Positions 8,569 to 17,065 of a DNA stretch of 64,000 nt are shown piece by piece. Within the stretch, counting starts at the first letter, position 1, and every line of letters starts with the position of its first letter. The position numbers were made by a program, and so were the translations under genes. The notes under the pieces were generated by a model. That model did no database searches. It worked only from the letters and a program-made list of their open reading frames with translations, and was not told the origin of the DNA. This stretch comes from Hyphomicrobiales bacterium (GTDB lineage: Bacteria; Pseudomonadota; Alphaproteobacteria; Rhizobiales; Xanthobacteraceae): NCBI GenBank assembly GCA_016185205.1, contig JACPOA010000001.1, forward strand, positions 22,055-86,054, in the 5' to 3' direction.

Positions 8569-9203
8569 CTTCGCACCTTCACAAACACATCGCGAAACAT
8601 CTCCGGCGTGAGCACGCCGGTATTGGTGTTGTAGCGCGAGCAATGATAGCTGGAGAACAGCGCGAACCTGCCCAGCATATTCTTGCCGCCATGCTTGAAT
8701 GGCGTGGCCGATTTCTTGCCGCCGAACGTGGTCACCACGCTGTCGTGCGCGATCTTTCCGAGCGCGACCAGCACCTTCAGCTTCGGCATCTCAGTGATGG
8801 TGGCTTGCAGGAAATCGCGGCAGGTCGCGATTTCAAGGGGGGTCGGCTTGTTCTCCGGCGGCACGCAACGCACTGCATTGGTGATGCGGCAGTCGAGCAA
8901 TTCCAGCCCGTCGTCGGGATGCGCGCCGTATTGGCCGCGCGCGAAGCGATAACGCGCCAGCGTCTCGTACAGCAGCACGCCGGCATAGTCGCCGGTGAAC
9001 GGGCGCCCGGTGCGGTTGGCGCCTTGCAGGCCGGGGGCGAGCCCAACGATCAGCACGCGCGCATCGAGCGGGCCGAACGAAGGCACCGGCGCGTTGAACC
9101 AAGTCGGTTCATTCGCGCGCCAGGATTTTCGGAACGCCGCCAGCCGCGGGCAACGCGGGCAGTTGCGCCCGGGTTTGCCATTGGCTTGCGGCATATCGTT
9201 CAA
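8556..9203 (-). CDS. Uracil-DNA glycosylase, family 5 (UdgB-like)
   Basis: The 215-residue enzyme removes uracil or other deaminated bases from DNA. It shows motif A (GLAPGLQGANRTGRPFTGDYAG), where the polar catalytic residue of families 1 and 4 is replaced as in family 5, and the C-terminal motif SSYHCSRYNTNTG. Four cysteines in CPRC near the N-terminus and RCVPP...IATC mid-protein fit the [4Fe-4S] site of family 4/5 enzymes. It is followed upstream by the NYN-domain gene. Confidence 0.88.
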   Translation of the reverse strand: MNDMPQANGKPGRNCPRCPRLAAFRKSWRANEPTWFNAPVPSFGPLDARVLIVGLAPGLQGANRTGRPFTGDYAGVLLYETLARYRFARGQYGAHPDDGLELLDCRITNAVRCVPPENKPTPLEIATCRDFLQATITEMPKLKVLVALGKIAHDSVVTTFGGKKSATPFKHGGKNMLGRFALFSSYHCSRYNTNTGVLTPEMFRDVFVKVRSYLD

Positions 9204-9208
9204 AAAAC

Positions 9209-9886
9209 TTATTCGAAATTCTCGTCGTCGTCATCCGCCCCGGCGCCGGCGCGCTGCGGCACCGGCGGACGCTGCAGGAATTGCGGCGTGTGTTGCCCCG
9301 GTTCGCCGACGCGGCTGTCGTCGCGCGGACCGCGTGCCACCTCGCGCGCGGCGCGTTCGGCCGGATCGCGGCCGATCTTGCCCTGCAGCGTGACGATGTC
9401 GGTGAAGATGTCGGCCTGCCGGCGCAGCTCGTCGGCGATCATCGGCGGCTGCGTCGCGATGGTCGAGATCACGGTGACGCGCACGCCCTTGCGTTGCACG
9501 GCTTCCACCAGCGAGCGGAAATCGCCGTCGCCGGAGAACAGCACCATGTGGTCGATGGTGCCGGCGATCTCCATGGCATCGACCGCGAGCTCGATGTCCA
9601 TGTTGCCCTTGATCTTGCGCCGCCCGGTCTGGTCGACGAATTCCTTGGTCGCCTTGGTGACGACCGAATAGCCGTTGTAATCGAGCCAATCGATCAGCGG
9701 GCGGATGGATGAATATTCCTGATCCTCGATCACCGCGGTGTAATAGAACGCCCGCAGCAGGTAGCCGCGCGACTGGAACTCGCGCAGCAGCTTCTTGTAG
9801 TCGATGTCGAAACCCAGCGATTTGGCGGTGGCGTAAAGATTCGCACCATCAATGAACAATGCGATTTTCTCACCCGGGACTGTCAT
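9209..9886 (-). CDS. NYN-domain (LabA/DUF88) PIN-like protein
   Basis: The 225-residue protein carries a PIN-like NYN domain with the acidic residues expected for metal-dependent RNA cleavage: FIDGANLY, the KGNMDIELAVDAM segment and LFSGDGDF. NYN proteins are thought to process RNA; the specific target is not known. The C-terminal 45 residues are Arg/Pro-rich and end in an acidic DDDDENFE. It is divergent from rpoZ, a common Rhizobiales arrangement. Confidence 0.88.
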   Translation of the reverse strand: MTVPGEKIALFIDGANLYATAKSLGFDIDYKKLLREFQSRGYLLRAFYYTAVIEDQEYSSIRPLIDWLDYNGYSVVTKATKEFVDQTGRRKIKGNMDIELAVDAMEIAGTIDHMVLFSGDGDFRSLVEAVQRKGVRVTVISTIATQPPMIADELRRQADIFTDIVTLQGKIGRDPAERAAREVARGPRDDSRVGEPGQHTPQFLQRPPVPQRAGAGADDDDENFE

Positions 9887-10195
9887 GGTTCTCTCTCATA
9901 ATCCTCGCAACCTAAGCCGAAATTCCCGATCCTGCGCACGCCCCGGCGCGCGAGAAGCGTGGGACACGGCAGCGTTGGATCGGTGTTAAACGGACGGCAC
10001 CCTCGGTTAATCGCGGCGGCACCGCGCAATCACGCCCTTGCCGATAAAATCCAGTCGGTTCGGCCTGCTTGCTATTTCGTTCGGTAACAGAGGCTTGCGT
10101 CCAAACCAAGACAAAAATGCTTGAACTTTCGCCCGGTAGGGGCTACCTACCGGTTGAATTTCACGACAAAGTTCCATCCGAGGAGTGGCGAGCCG
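9887..10195. promoter_or_regulatory. rpoZ promoter region with operator-like inverted repeat
   Basis: This 309-bp divergent spacer has no gene. A sigma70-type promoter is plausible at 10121-10149: TTGAAC, 17-bp spacer, TACCTA. The -10 lies inside a perfect 8-bp inverted repeat, CCGGTAGG (10133-10140) and CCTACCGG (10146-10153), spaced by 5 bp, 43 bp before the rpoZ ATG. The repeat could be an operator or a 5'-leader hairpin. Confidence 0.5.
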
Positions 10196-10591
10196 ATGGC
10201 CCGTGTCACCGTAGAAGATTGCATCGATAAGGTTGAGAATCGCTTCGATCTCGTCCTGCTGGCGAGCCACCGGGCGCGCATGATCTCGTCCGGGTCGCAG
10301 ATCACCGTCGAGCGCGACAACGACAAGAATCCGGTCGTGTCGTTGCGCGAGATCGCGGAAACCACCGTCTCGCCGGGCGATCTGAAGGAAGACCTGATCC
10401 ACAGCCTGCAGAAATATGTCGAGGTCGACGAGCCCGAGCCCGAGGTGCCGCTGATCGGCGCCGATGCCGGCGCCAGCGTCGATTCCGACGACCGCGAGGT
10501 CACGGCCGACCGGATGACCGAGGAAGAGCTGCTCAAGGGCCTCGAGGGCCTGGCGCCGCCGGAAGAAGTGCCGGAAGAGGACGCCGAATAG
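10196..10591 (+). CDS. rpoZ: RNA polymerase omega subunit
   Basis: Omega chaperones beta-prime into RNA polymerase and, in proteobacteria, forms part of one ppGpp-binding site. The 131-residue protein has the family core [20 protein letters not shown], then [23 protein letters not shown] and an acidic tail. ATG 10196 is the conserved MARVTVEDC start; the upstream in-frame start at 10121 lies in the promoter. It is followed by rsh, matching their functional link. Confidence 0.97.
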   Translation: MARVTVEDCIDKVENRFDLVLLASHRARMISSGSQITVERDNDKNPVVSLREIAETTVSPGDLKEDLIHSLQKYVEVDEPEPEVPLIGADAGASVDSDDREVTADRMTEEELLKGLEGLAPPEEVPEEDAE

Positions 10592-10628
10592 GCGTTGGCG
10601 ACCGCATTTTTCGCGTTTTTTATAATAA

Positions 10629-10656
10629 GGCCCGGCCGCTCGCGCCGGGCCTTTTT
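10629..10656 (+). terminator. Rho-independent terminator of rpoZ
   Basis: GGCCCGG (10629-10635) pairs with CCGGGCC (10645-10651), followed by five T. It lies 38 bp after the rpoZ stop, so rsh probably has its own promoter. Confidence 0.9.
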
Positions 10657-10689
10657 GTTAACGAGCCGACAAACCCTTGCGACCACAAC

Positions 10690-10723
10690 GAAATGACGTG
10701 ATATCTGAAATGACGTGATATCT
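10690..10723. repeat. Perfect tandem 17-bp direct repeat upstream of rsh
   Basis: GAAATGACGTGATATCT occurs twice head-to-tail (10690-10706 and 10707-10723) between the rpoZ terminator and the rsh start. Each unit contains TGACGTGATATC. It may be a regulator-binding pair or a recent slippage duplication in the rsh promoter. Confidence 0.8.
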
Positions 10724-10780
10724 TATGGAAGTTGAGCCGCCGCGCGCAATTTTGCGCCCCGGACGGCTCCGAGGCCCGCA

Positions 10781-11353
10781 ATGCCCCGTACGCGCTCCGA
10801 TCTGCCGCGCATGCAAAAGCAGTCCCCGACCCGGGCGCCGCTCGCAGCGGCTGCTGCCCCCGCGCCGCAAGCCATTGAAAAACCTGCCCAATCCAAGAAG
10901 CCGCCACAGATGATGCGGCAATATGATCTGGTCGAGCGGGTGCGCCGCTACAATCCCAAAACCAACGAGGCCTTGCTCAACCGTGCCTATGTCTACGCCA
11001 TGAAGGCGCATGGCGAGCAGCGCCGCGCCTCCGGCGATCCCTATTTCTCCCACCCGATCGAGGTGGCGGCCATTCTCACCGACCTCAAGCTCGACGACGC
11101 CACCATCGCTGCCGCGCTGTTGCATGACACCATCGAGGACACCGAAGCCACGCGCGCCGAGATCGACAGCCTGTTCGGGCCCGATATCGGCCGGCTGGTC
11201 GAGGGCCTGACCAAGTTGAAGAAGCTCGACCTGGTCACCAAGGAGGCCAAGCAGGCGGAAAACCTGCGCAAGCTGTTATTGGCGATCGCCGCCGATGTGC
11301 GCGTGCTGCTGATCAAGCTCGCCGACCGCCTGCACAATCTGCGCACGCTCTGA
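10781..11353 (+). CDS. rsh: (p)ppGpp synthetase/hydrolase, N-terminal hydrolase part (split by TGA)
   Basis: This frame encodes the HD-type ppGpp hydrolase domain of an alphaproteobacterial RSH protein: GDPYFSHPIEVAAILTDL, the metal-binding LLHDTIEDT, and the last hydrolase motif KLADRLHNLRTL, after which TGA at 11351-11353 stops it at 190 residues. RSH proteins normally run on without a break. The usual start is MMRQY.LVERVRRYNP at 10910; ATG 10781 adds a 43-residue Ala/Pro-rich extension that may or may not be translated. The rest of the protein is in the same frame from 11357. Possible explanations are a nonsense mutation, a sequencing error, readthrough, or true fission at the domain border. 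Confidence 0.85.
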   Translation: MPRTRSDLPRMQKQSPTRAPLAAAAAPAPQAIEKPAQSKKPPQMMRQYDLVERVRRYNPKTNEALLNRAYVYAMKAHGEQRRASGDPYFSHPIEVAAILTDLKLDDATIAAALLHDTIEDTEATRAEIDSLFGPDIGRLVEGLTKLKKLDLVTKEAKQAENLRKLLLAIAADVRVLLIKLADRLHNLRTL

Positions 11354-11356
11354 TAC

Positions 11357-13111
11357 ATGCCGGTCGTTGCGCGCCGGCGCGCCGCCGAGGAGACGCTGGA
11401 AATCTATGCCCCGCTTGCCGGTCGCATGGGCATGCACGAGATGCGCGAGGAGCTTGACGACCTGGCGTTCCGCGAGCTCTATCCGGAAGCCCATGGGGTG
11501 GTGTCGGGACGGCTCAATGCGCTGGCCGAGCGCAACCGGCTGCTGATTTCCGACATCGAAAAACAGCTCACCAAGAAGCTCGCCGATCGCGGCATCGAGG
11601 CGAAGGTGCTCGGCCGGCGCAAGCGCTCCTATTCGATCTGGCGCAAGATGGAGCGCAAGTCGGTCGGCTTCGAGCAGCTGTCCGACATCTTCGGCTTCCG
11701 CGTGATCGTGAAGACGCTGGCCGACTGCTATCAGGCGCTCGGCATCGTACATACCACCTGGCCGGTGGTGCCGGGCCGCTTCAAGGATTACGTCTCGACG
11801 CCGAAACAGAACGATTACCGCTCGATCCACACCACGGTGATCGGCCCGAGCAAGCAGCGCGTCGAGCTGCAGATCCGCACCACCGAGATGCACGAGATCG
11901 CCGAATACGGCATCGCCGCGCACGCGCTCTACAAGGACGGCGCCGGCTCGCCGACCGAATTGCTGTCGCGCGAATCGACCGCCTATGCCTGGCTGCGCCG
12001 CACCATCGAACTGCTGGCGGAAGGCTCCAACCCGGAAGAGTTCCTCGAGCACACCAAGCTGGAGCTGTTCCACGACCAGGTGTTCTGCTTCACGCCCAAG
12101 GGCAAGCTGATCGCGCTGCCGCGCAAGGCGACGCCGATCGATTTCGCTTATGCGGTGCACACCGACGTCGGCAATGCCACGGTCGGCTGCAAGATCAACG
12201 GCCAGATCGCGCCGCTGACTTCCGAGCTCGGCAATGGCGACGAGGTCGAGATCATCATCGCCAAGGCGCAAACCGCGCCGCCGGCGGCCTGGGAGTCGCT
12301 CGTGGTCACCGGCAAGGCGCGCGCGGCGATCCGGCGCGCGACCCGCACGGCGGTGCGCACGCAATATGCCGGGCTTGGCCGCCGCATCGTCGAGCGGTTG
12401 TTCCAGCGCGCCAAGATGGCCTATTCCGACGAGAAGCTGACCGGCGCGCTGCCGCGGCTGGCGCGCACCTCGCTCGAGGAGGTGATGGCGGCGGTCGGAC
12501 GCAGCGAGCTGAAAGCCTCCGATGTCGCCCGCGCCATGTATCCCGACTACAAGGAGGAGCGCGCCGCCGTCATGGCGGTGAAACCGAAGTCCGAGAGCGG
12601 CTGGTTCGGCCTGAAGAAGCTGACCTCGGTGAAGTTCAAGGTGCCCAATACGGTCGGGCCGGCGATTCCGATCCGCGGCATCAATGGCGACCTGCCGGTG
12701 CGCTTTGCGCCCGATGGCGGCGCGGTGCCGGGCGACCGCATCGTCGGTATTCTCACGCCGGGCGAGGGCATTACCATCTACCCGATCCAGTCCGCCGCCT
12801 TGAGCGCGTTCGAGGAGACGCCCGAGCGCTGGCTGGACGTGCGCTGGGACGAGGAGGAAAACACCCCGCGGCGTTTCCCGGCGCGCATCGCGGTGCAATC
12901 GGTGAACGAACCCGGCTCGCTTGCCCAAATTGCACAAGTGATCGCCGAGCATGACGGCAATATCGATAATATCCGCATGACGCGGCGGGCGCCCGACTTC
13001 ACCGACGTACAGATCGATCTGGAGGTCTACGACCTCCAGCATCTCACCGCCATCATCGCGCAATTACGCGCCAAGCCGGTGGTGGCGAAGGCGGAACGGG
13101 TGAACGGGTAA
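11357..13111 (+). CDS. rsh: (p)ppGpp synthetase/hydrolase, synthetase-TGS-ACT part
   Basis: In the same frame as the preceding hydrolase part, starting at an ATG only 3 bp after its TGA, this 584-residue segment carries the rest of RSH: the linker helix EETLEIYAPLAGRMGMHEM, the synthetase core (GRRKRSYSIWRKMERKSVGF, DYRSIHTTVIGP, VELQIRTTEMHEIAEYG), the TGS domain (FCFTPKGKLIALPRKATPID...HTDVGNATVG) and a C-terminal ACT domain (VNEPGSLAQIAQVIAEHDGNI). I see no ribosome-binding sequence before ATG 11357, so independent translation would need coupling to the upstream stop. No other RSH gene is in the window. pdxJ starts 6 bp later. Confidence 0.88.
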   Translation: MPVVARRRAAEETLEIYAPLAGRMGMHEMREELDDLAFRELYPEAHGVVSGRLNALAERNRLLISDIEKQLTKKLADRGIEAKVLGRRKRSYSIWRKMERKSVGFEQLSDIFGFRVIVKTLADCYQALGIVHTTWPVVPGRFKDYVSTPKQNDYRSIHTTVIGPSKQRVELQIRTTEMHEIAEYGIAAHALYKDGAGSPTELLSRESTAYAWLRRTIELLAEGSNPEEFLEHTKLELFHDQVFCFTPKGKLIALPRKATPIDFAYAVHTDVGNATVGCKINGQIAPLTSELGNGDEVEIIIAKAQTAPPAAWESLVVTGKARAAIRRATRTAVRTQYAGLGRRIVERLFQRAKMAYSDEKLTGALPRLARTSLEEVMAAVGRSELKASDVARAMYPDYKEERAAVMAVKPKSESGWFGLKKLTSVKFKVPNTVGPAIPIRGINGDLPVRFAPDGGAVPGDRIVGILTPGEGITIYPIQSAALSAFEETPERWLDVRWDEEENTPRRFPARIAVQSVNEPGSLAQIAQVIAEHDGNIDNIRMTRRAPDFTDVQIDLEVYDLQHLTAIIAQLRAKPVVAKAERVNG

Positions 13112-13117
13112 AATAAT

Positions 13118-13879
13118 ATGAGTGCGCCCCGCCTTCGCCTCGGCGTCAATGTCGACCACGTCGCCACCATCCGCAACGCGCGCGGCGGGCGGCATCCCGA
13201 TCCGGTGCGCGCCGCCAAGCTGGCGATCGCGGCCGGCTGCGACGGCATCACCGCGCATCTGCGCGAGGATCGCCGCCATATCCGCGACGACGATATCGCG
13301 CGGCTGAAGGCTGCGATCGACAAGCCGCTCAATTTCGAAATGGCGGCGACCGAGGAGATGACGGCCATCGCACTTGCCACCAAGCCGCACGCGGTATGCC
13401 TGGTGCCGGAAAAGCGCACCGAGCGCACCACCGAAGGCGGGCTCGACGCGGTGCGCCAGCACGCGCAGCTCAAGCCGGTGATCCATAAGCTCAAACATGC
13501 CGGCATCCGGGTCTCGCTGTTCATCGCCGCCGCGCCGGCGCAGATCGAGGCGGCGGCCGAACTGGGCTCAGCCGTGATCGAGATCCACACCGGCTCCTGG
13601 TGCGACGCGCTGACCGAAGGACGCGTCGCGGAGGCCGATGCCGAATGGCAGCTGATCCGCGCCGGCGCGCTGCTGGCCAAGAGCTTCGGTCTGGAAGTGC
13701 ATGCCGGCCACGGTCTCGACTATGCGAGCGCGGAAATCATTGCGGCGCTGCCGCAGATCGTCGAGCTCAATATCGGGCACTTCCTGGTGGGCGAGGCGGT
13801 GTTCGAAGGCCTGGCGGAAACCGTCAAATTCATGCGCGCGGCGATGGATCGCGGCAGAGTCAAAGCCAGCACATCATGA
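13118..13879 (+). CDS. pdxJ: Pyridoxine 5'-phosphate synthase
   Basis: PdxJ closes the pyridine ring from 3-amino-2-oxopropyl phosphate and deoxyxylulose 5-phosphate, the last ring-forming step of DXP-dependent vitamin B6 synthesis. The 253-residue barrel shows [17 protein letters not shown] at the N-terminus, [35 protein letters not shown] and VHAGHGLDY. The stop overlaps the acpS start (ATGA), so the two are co-translated, as in many proteobacteria. Confidence 0.97.
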   Translation: MSAPRLRLGVNVDHVATIRNARGGRHPDPVRAAKLAIAAGCDGITAHLREDRRHIRDDDIARLKAAIDKPLNFEMAATEEMTAIALATKPHAVCLVPEKRTERTTEGGLDAVRQHAQLKPVIHKLKHAGIRVSLFIAAAPAQIEAAAELGSAVIEIHTGSWCDALTEGRVAEADAEWQLIRAGALLAKSFGLEVHAGHGLDYASAEIIAALPQIVELNIGHFLVGEAVFEGLAETVKFMRAAMDRGRVKASTS

Positions 13880-14295
13880 TCATCGGGCTCGGCTCCGACC
13901 TCTGCGACGTGCGGCGCATCGAGAAGGTGCTCGAACGTCATGGCGAGCGCTTTCTCGCCCGCATCTTCACGCCGGCCGAACGCGCCAAGGCCGATCGCCG
14001 CGCCAATCGCGCGGAAACCTACGCCAAGCGTTTCGCCGCCAAGGAGGCCTGCGCCAAGGCGCTCGGCACCGGTCTGCGGCGCGGGGTGTTCTGGCGCGAC
14101 ATGGGGGTGGTGAACCTGCCGGGCGGACGGCCCACCATGAAGCTCACCGGCGGCGCCCTCGCGCGCTTACAGGCGATCACGCCGGCCGGCTGCGAGGCCA
14201 GGATCGAGGTTTCGCTGACCGACGAAGGCCCGACCGCGCAGGCCATTGTCATCATCTCGGCGGTGCCTTTACAGGCGACGAAAAGTCCTGCGTGA
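13876..14295 (+). CDS. acpS: Holo-[acyl-carrier-protein] synthase
   Basis: AcpS transfers 4'-phosphopantetheine from CoA to acyl carrier protein. The 139-residue protein has the Mg-binding [13 protein letters not shown] motif, FTPAERAKA, and the signature [20 protein letters not shown] 13876 overlaps the pdxJ stop by 4 bp; the longer frame starting at 13600 is only an antiphase extension inside pdxJ. Confidence 0.95.
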   Translation: MIIGLGSDLCDVRRIEKVLERHGERFLARIFTPAERAKADRRANRAETYAKRFAAKEACAKALGTGLRRGVFWRDMGVVNLPGGRPTMKLTGGALARLQAITPAGCEARIEVSLTDEGPTAQAIVIISAVPLQATKSPA

Positions 14296-14397
14296 ACCCA
14301 GGAATCCCATTACGACCAACTGCTTATATGACGGTGCTGGGTTTCATTGCGTGCTGGGGGACCACCCGCTACAAGGTCGCCGGGGAGCGCAGAGTGA

Positions 14398-14474
14398 CTA
14401 GTGTGGTGGATTTGAAGTTCCTATATGTGTGCCGCGAGTCCGAATAGGAACTTCAAATCCAAAAACTACACTAG
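14398..14474. repeat. Hairpin element A of the CTAGTGT family, upstream of lepB
   Basis: A 77-bp near-palindrome. Outer arms are CTAGTGT (14398-14404) and ACACTAG (14468-14474); perfect 16-bp inner arms are GGATTTGAAGTTCCTA (14408-14423) and its complement (14445-14460). The 21-nt loop contains ATGTGTGCCGC. It is related to element B 13 bp downstream. Confidence 0.85.
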
Positions 14475-14487
14475 AATCATAAAGTTG

Positions 14488-14563
14488 CTAGTGTCCCTTT
14501 GATTCCGAAGTTCGCATCAATGGGTGCCGCAAAGTTTTGCGAACTTCGGAATCGGGACACTAG
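14488..14563. repeat. Hairpin element B of the CTAGTGT family, upstream of lepB
   Basis: A 76-bp near-palindrome. Outer arms are CTAGTGTCCC (14488-14497) and GGGACACTAG (14554-14563); perfect 16-bp inner arms are GATTCCGAAGTTCGCA (14501-14516) and its complement (14538-14553). The loop carries ATGGGTGCCGC, aligning with the loop of element A. It ends 14 bp before the lepB ATG, so it lies in the leader or promoter of lepB. An annotated-looking GTG start at 14524 falls inside this loop and is rejected. Confidence 0.85.
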
Positions 14564-14577
14564 GGGACGAAAGGCCG

Positions 14578-15333
14578 ATGAGCGTGACATCCACTACCAA
14601 GCGGAAAGAAGGCGGTATTTCCGAAACAGTCCGCGTGATTTTTCACGCGCTGGTCATCGCGCTGGTGATCCGCACCTTCCTGTTTCAGCCGTTCAATATC
14701 CCCTCCGGCTCGATGAAGGCGACGCTGCTGGTCGGCGATTACCTGTTCGTATCGAAATACTCCTATGGCTACAGTCAGTATTCGCTGCCGCTGTCGCCGC
14801 CGCTGTTCTCGGGTCGCATCCCGGGTAGCCTGCGGCCCGAGCGCGGCGACGTGGTGGTGTTCCGCCTGCCCAAGGACACCTCGACCGACTACATCAAGCG
14901 CGTGATCGGGCTGCCCGGCGACAAAATCCAGGTGATCGATGGCGTCGTCAACATCAACGGCGTGCCGGTCAAGCGCGAAAAAGCGCCGGACTTCATCGAG
15001 ACCGAGGAGGGCGCGCACGACGCTCCGGTCAGGCGTTGGAAGGAAACCCTGTCGAACGGGGTGAGCTATTACGCGCTCGATCTGGTGGAGAACGGCTTTG
15101 CCGACAACACCCAGGTCTACACCGTGCCGCCCGATCATTACTTTATGATGGGCGACAATCGCGACAATTCGACCGACAGCCGGTTCAGCCAAGTTGGCAT
15201 GGTGCCGTTCGAGAACATCGTCGGTCGCGCGCAGATCATCTTCTTCTCCGTTTATGAGGGCGAGCGCGCCTGGCAATTCTGGCGCTGGCCGGTTTCGGTG
15301 CGCTGGAACAGGCTGTTCACGATCGTGCAATGA
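14578..15333 (+). CDS. lepB: Signal peptidase I
   Basis: LepB is the membrane-anchored serine protease that removes signal peptides from exported preproteins. The 251-residue protein has one N-terminal TM helix (VIFHALVIALVIRTFLF), the catalytic Ser in NIPSGSMKATL, the catalytic Lys in DYIKRVIGLPGD and the signature MMGDNRDNSTDSR. ATG 14578 is chosen over the GTG at 14524, which lies in hairpin element B. The stop overlaps the rnc start (ATGA). Confidence 0.96.
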   Translation: MSVTSTTKRKEGGISETVRVIFHALVIALVIRTFLFQPFNIPSGSMKATLLVGDYLFVSKYSYGYSQYSLPLSPPLFSGRIPGSLRPERGDVVVFRLPKDTSTDYIKRVIGLPGDKIQVIDGVVNINGVPVKREKAPDFIETEEGAHDAPVRRWKETLSNGVSYYALDLVENGFADNTQVYTVPPDHYFMMGDNRDNSTDSRFSQVGMVPFENIVGRAQIIFFSVYEGERAWQFWRWPVSVRWNRLFTIVQ

Positions 15334-16046
15334 GCCGCAAGGCCAAGGACCGAACAGCGCTCGAAGACAGGATCGGCTTCAAGTTCGCCGATAAGGCGCT
15401 GCTTGAGCGCGCGCTTACGCATATTTCGGCGTTGTCGGGCGGCCCGCAAAAGCGTGCCGACAGCTATCAGCGCCTGGAATTCCTCGGCGACCACGTGCTC
15501 GGGCTGGTAATCTCCGACATGCTCTATCGCGCCTTTCCGAAGGCGAACGAGGGCGAGCTGTCGCGCCGGCTCGCCGATCTGGTGCGCAAGGAGACCTGCG
15601 CCGAGGTGGCCAAGGCCATGGACCTTGGCCCCGCGCTCAAGCTCGGCAATTCGGAATCGCACGCCGGCGGGCGCCTGCGCAGCACCATCCTGGCGGATGT
15701 GTGCGAGGCGCTGGTCGGCGGCGTGTTCATCGACGGCGGCTACGCGGCGGCCGAGACGCTGATCGCGAAGTTCTGGAAGGAGCGCATGCTCAAGCCGCTG
15801 CGGCCGCTGCGCGATCCGAAAACCATGTTGCAGGAATGGGCGCAAGGGAGAGGGCTGCCAACGCCGGCCTATCGCGAACTGGCGCGCACCGGCCCGCATC
15901 ACGATCCCGAATTCCGCGTCGCGGTGGTGCTGCCCGATCGCCCGCCGGCCGAGGGCCTGGGCTCGTCCAAGCGCGCGGCCGAACAGGCCGCCGCGGCCGC
16001 CATGCTTACGCGTGTCGGCGTGGCGGTGGACAAGCTCGATGGTTGA
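15330..16046 (+). CDS. rnc: Ribonuclease III
   Basis: RNase III cuts double-stranded RNA in rRNA and mRNA processing. The 238-residue protein contains the catalytic signature RLEFLGDHVLGLVISDML, the second acidic site DVCEALVGGVFIDGG, and a C-terminal dsRNA-binding domain ending in SSKRAAEQAAAAAML. It overlaps lepB by 4 bp and era by 8 bp, forming a lepB-rnc-era operon as in most proteobacteria. Confidence 0.97.
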   Translation: MSRKAKDRTALEDRIGFKFADKALLERALTHISALSGGPQKRADSYQRLEFLGDHVLGLVISDMLYRAFPKANEGELSRRLADLVRKETCAEVAKAMDLGPALKLGNSESHAGGRLRSTILADVCEALVGGVFIDGGYAAAETLIAKFWKERMLKPLRPLRDPKTMLQEWAQGRGLPTPAYRELARTGPHHDPEFRVAVVLPDRPPAEGLGSSKRAAEQAAAAAMLTRVGVAVDKLDG

Positions 16047-16959
16047 TCGAGCCCCGCCCGCTGGCGACACTCGTTGCGGCTTCGTCGCACTGATCGGCGC
16101 GCCCAATGCCGGCAAGTCGACGCTGCTCAACGCGCTGGTCGGCTCCAAGGTCACCATCGTCTCGCACAAGGTGCAGACCACGCGTGCGCTGATCCGCGGC
16201 ATCGCGATCGAAGGCAAATCGCAACTCATCTTCGTCGACACGCCCGGCATCTTCGCGCCCAGGCGCCGGCTCGACCGCGCCATGGTGACGACCGCCTGGA
16301 GCGGCGCGCACGAAGCCGACCTGGTCGGCGTGCTGATCGACTCGCGCAAGGGCATCGATGAAGAAGCGGAAGCGCTGCTCGGCCGGCTGGCCGAGGTCAC
16401 GCGTCCGAAAATCCTCATCCTCAACAAGATCGACCTGGTGCCGCGCGACACTTTGCTGCTGCTTATCAAGATCGCCAACGAGAAGGCCAAGTTCGATTCG
16501 ACCTTCATGATCTCGGCGCTGACCGGCGATGGCGTCGCCGATCTCAAGCGCTGGCTGGCCGAGCGCATGCCGCCGAGCCCCTGGCTCTATCCGGCCGAGC
16601 AGATGTCGGACGCGCCGTTGCGGCAACTGGCTGCGGAAATCACGCGCGAAAAGCTGTTCGAGCGCCTGCATCAGGAGCTGCCTTATCATTCCACGGTCGA
16701 GACCGAGTCGTGGAAGGAACTGCGCGGCGGCAAGATCCGCGTCGAGCAGACCATTTATGTGGAGCGCGAGAGCCAGCGCAAGATCGTGCTCGGCAAGGGC
16801 GGCCAGACCATTAAGGCGATCGGCGAGTCGTCGCGCCGCGAACTCGCCGAAATCGTCGAGGGCAAGGTCGACCTGTTCCTGTTCGTGAAGGTGCGCGAGG
16901 GCTGGGGCGATGACCCCGAGCGCTACCGCGCGATGGGGCTGGAGTTTCCGAAGGAGTGA
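16039..16959 (+). CDS. era: GTPase Era
   Basis: Era is a GTPase that binds the 3' end of 16S rRNA and is needed for 30S maturation. The 306-residue protein shows G1 GAPNAGKST, G3 DTPG, G4 NKID, and a C-terminal KH domain (KIVLGKGGQTIKAIGESSRREL). ATG 16039 overlaps the rnc stop; an upstream ATG at 16012 would overlap rnc more deeply and adds an atypical N-terminus. Confidence 0.96.
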   Translation: MVDRAPPAGDTRCGFVALIGAPNAGKSTLLNALVGSKVTIVSHKVQTTRALIRGIAIEGKSQLIFVDTPGIFAPRRRLDRAMVTTAWSGAHEADLVGVLIDSRKGIDEEAEALLGRLAEVTRPKILILNKIDLVPRDTLLLLIKIANEKAKFDSTFMISALTGDGVADLKRWLAERMPPSPWLYPAEQMSDAPLRQLAAEITREKLFERLHQELPYHSTVETESWKELRGGKIRVEQTIYVERESQRKIVLGKGGQTIKAIGESSRRELAEIVEGKVDLFLFVKVREGWGDDPERYRAMGLEFPKE

Positions 16960-17065
16960 CGTTCTATCAATAGCTTAGCATAAATTAGTTACAAAAAATG
17001 ATTGCGGTGCGTTGCTCGGTTGACCGGCATCGCGCACGACTAGAACCATCTTTGGAGAATCGAAG

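Noticed and set aside
594..11353. TGA reassigned to Trp in this organism
   Set aside because: TGA is a normal stop in many genes here, including several ATGA overlaps (pdxJ-acpS, lepB-rnc), so reassignment does not hold.
11276..13063. A 595-residue frame on the minus strand over rsh
   Set aside because: Mirror frame of the synthetase half; no motif, and the plus-strand product is a recognised RSH.
14524..14577. GTG start of lepB at 14524
   Set aside because: It lies inside the loop and arm of hairpin element B; the conserved protein begins at ATG 14578.
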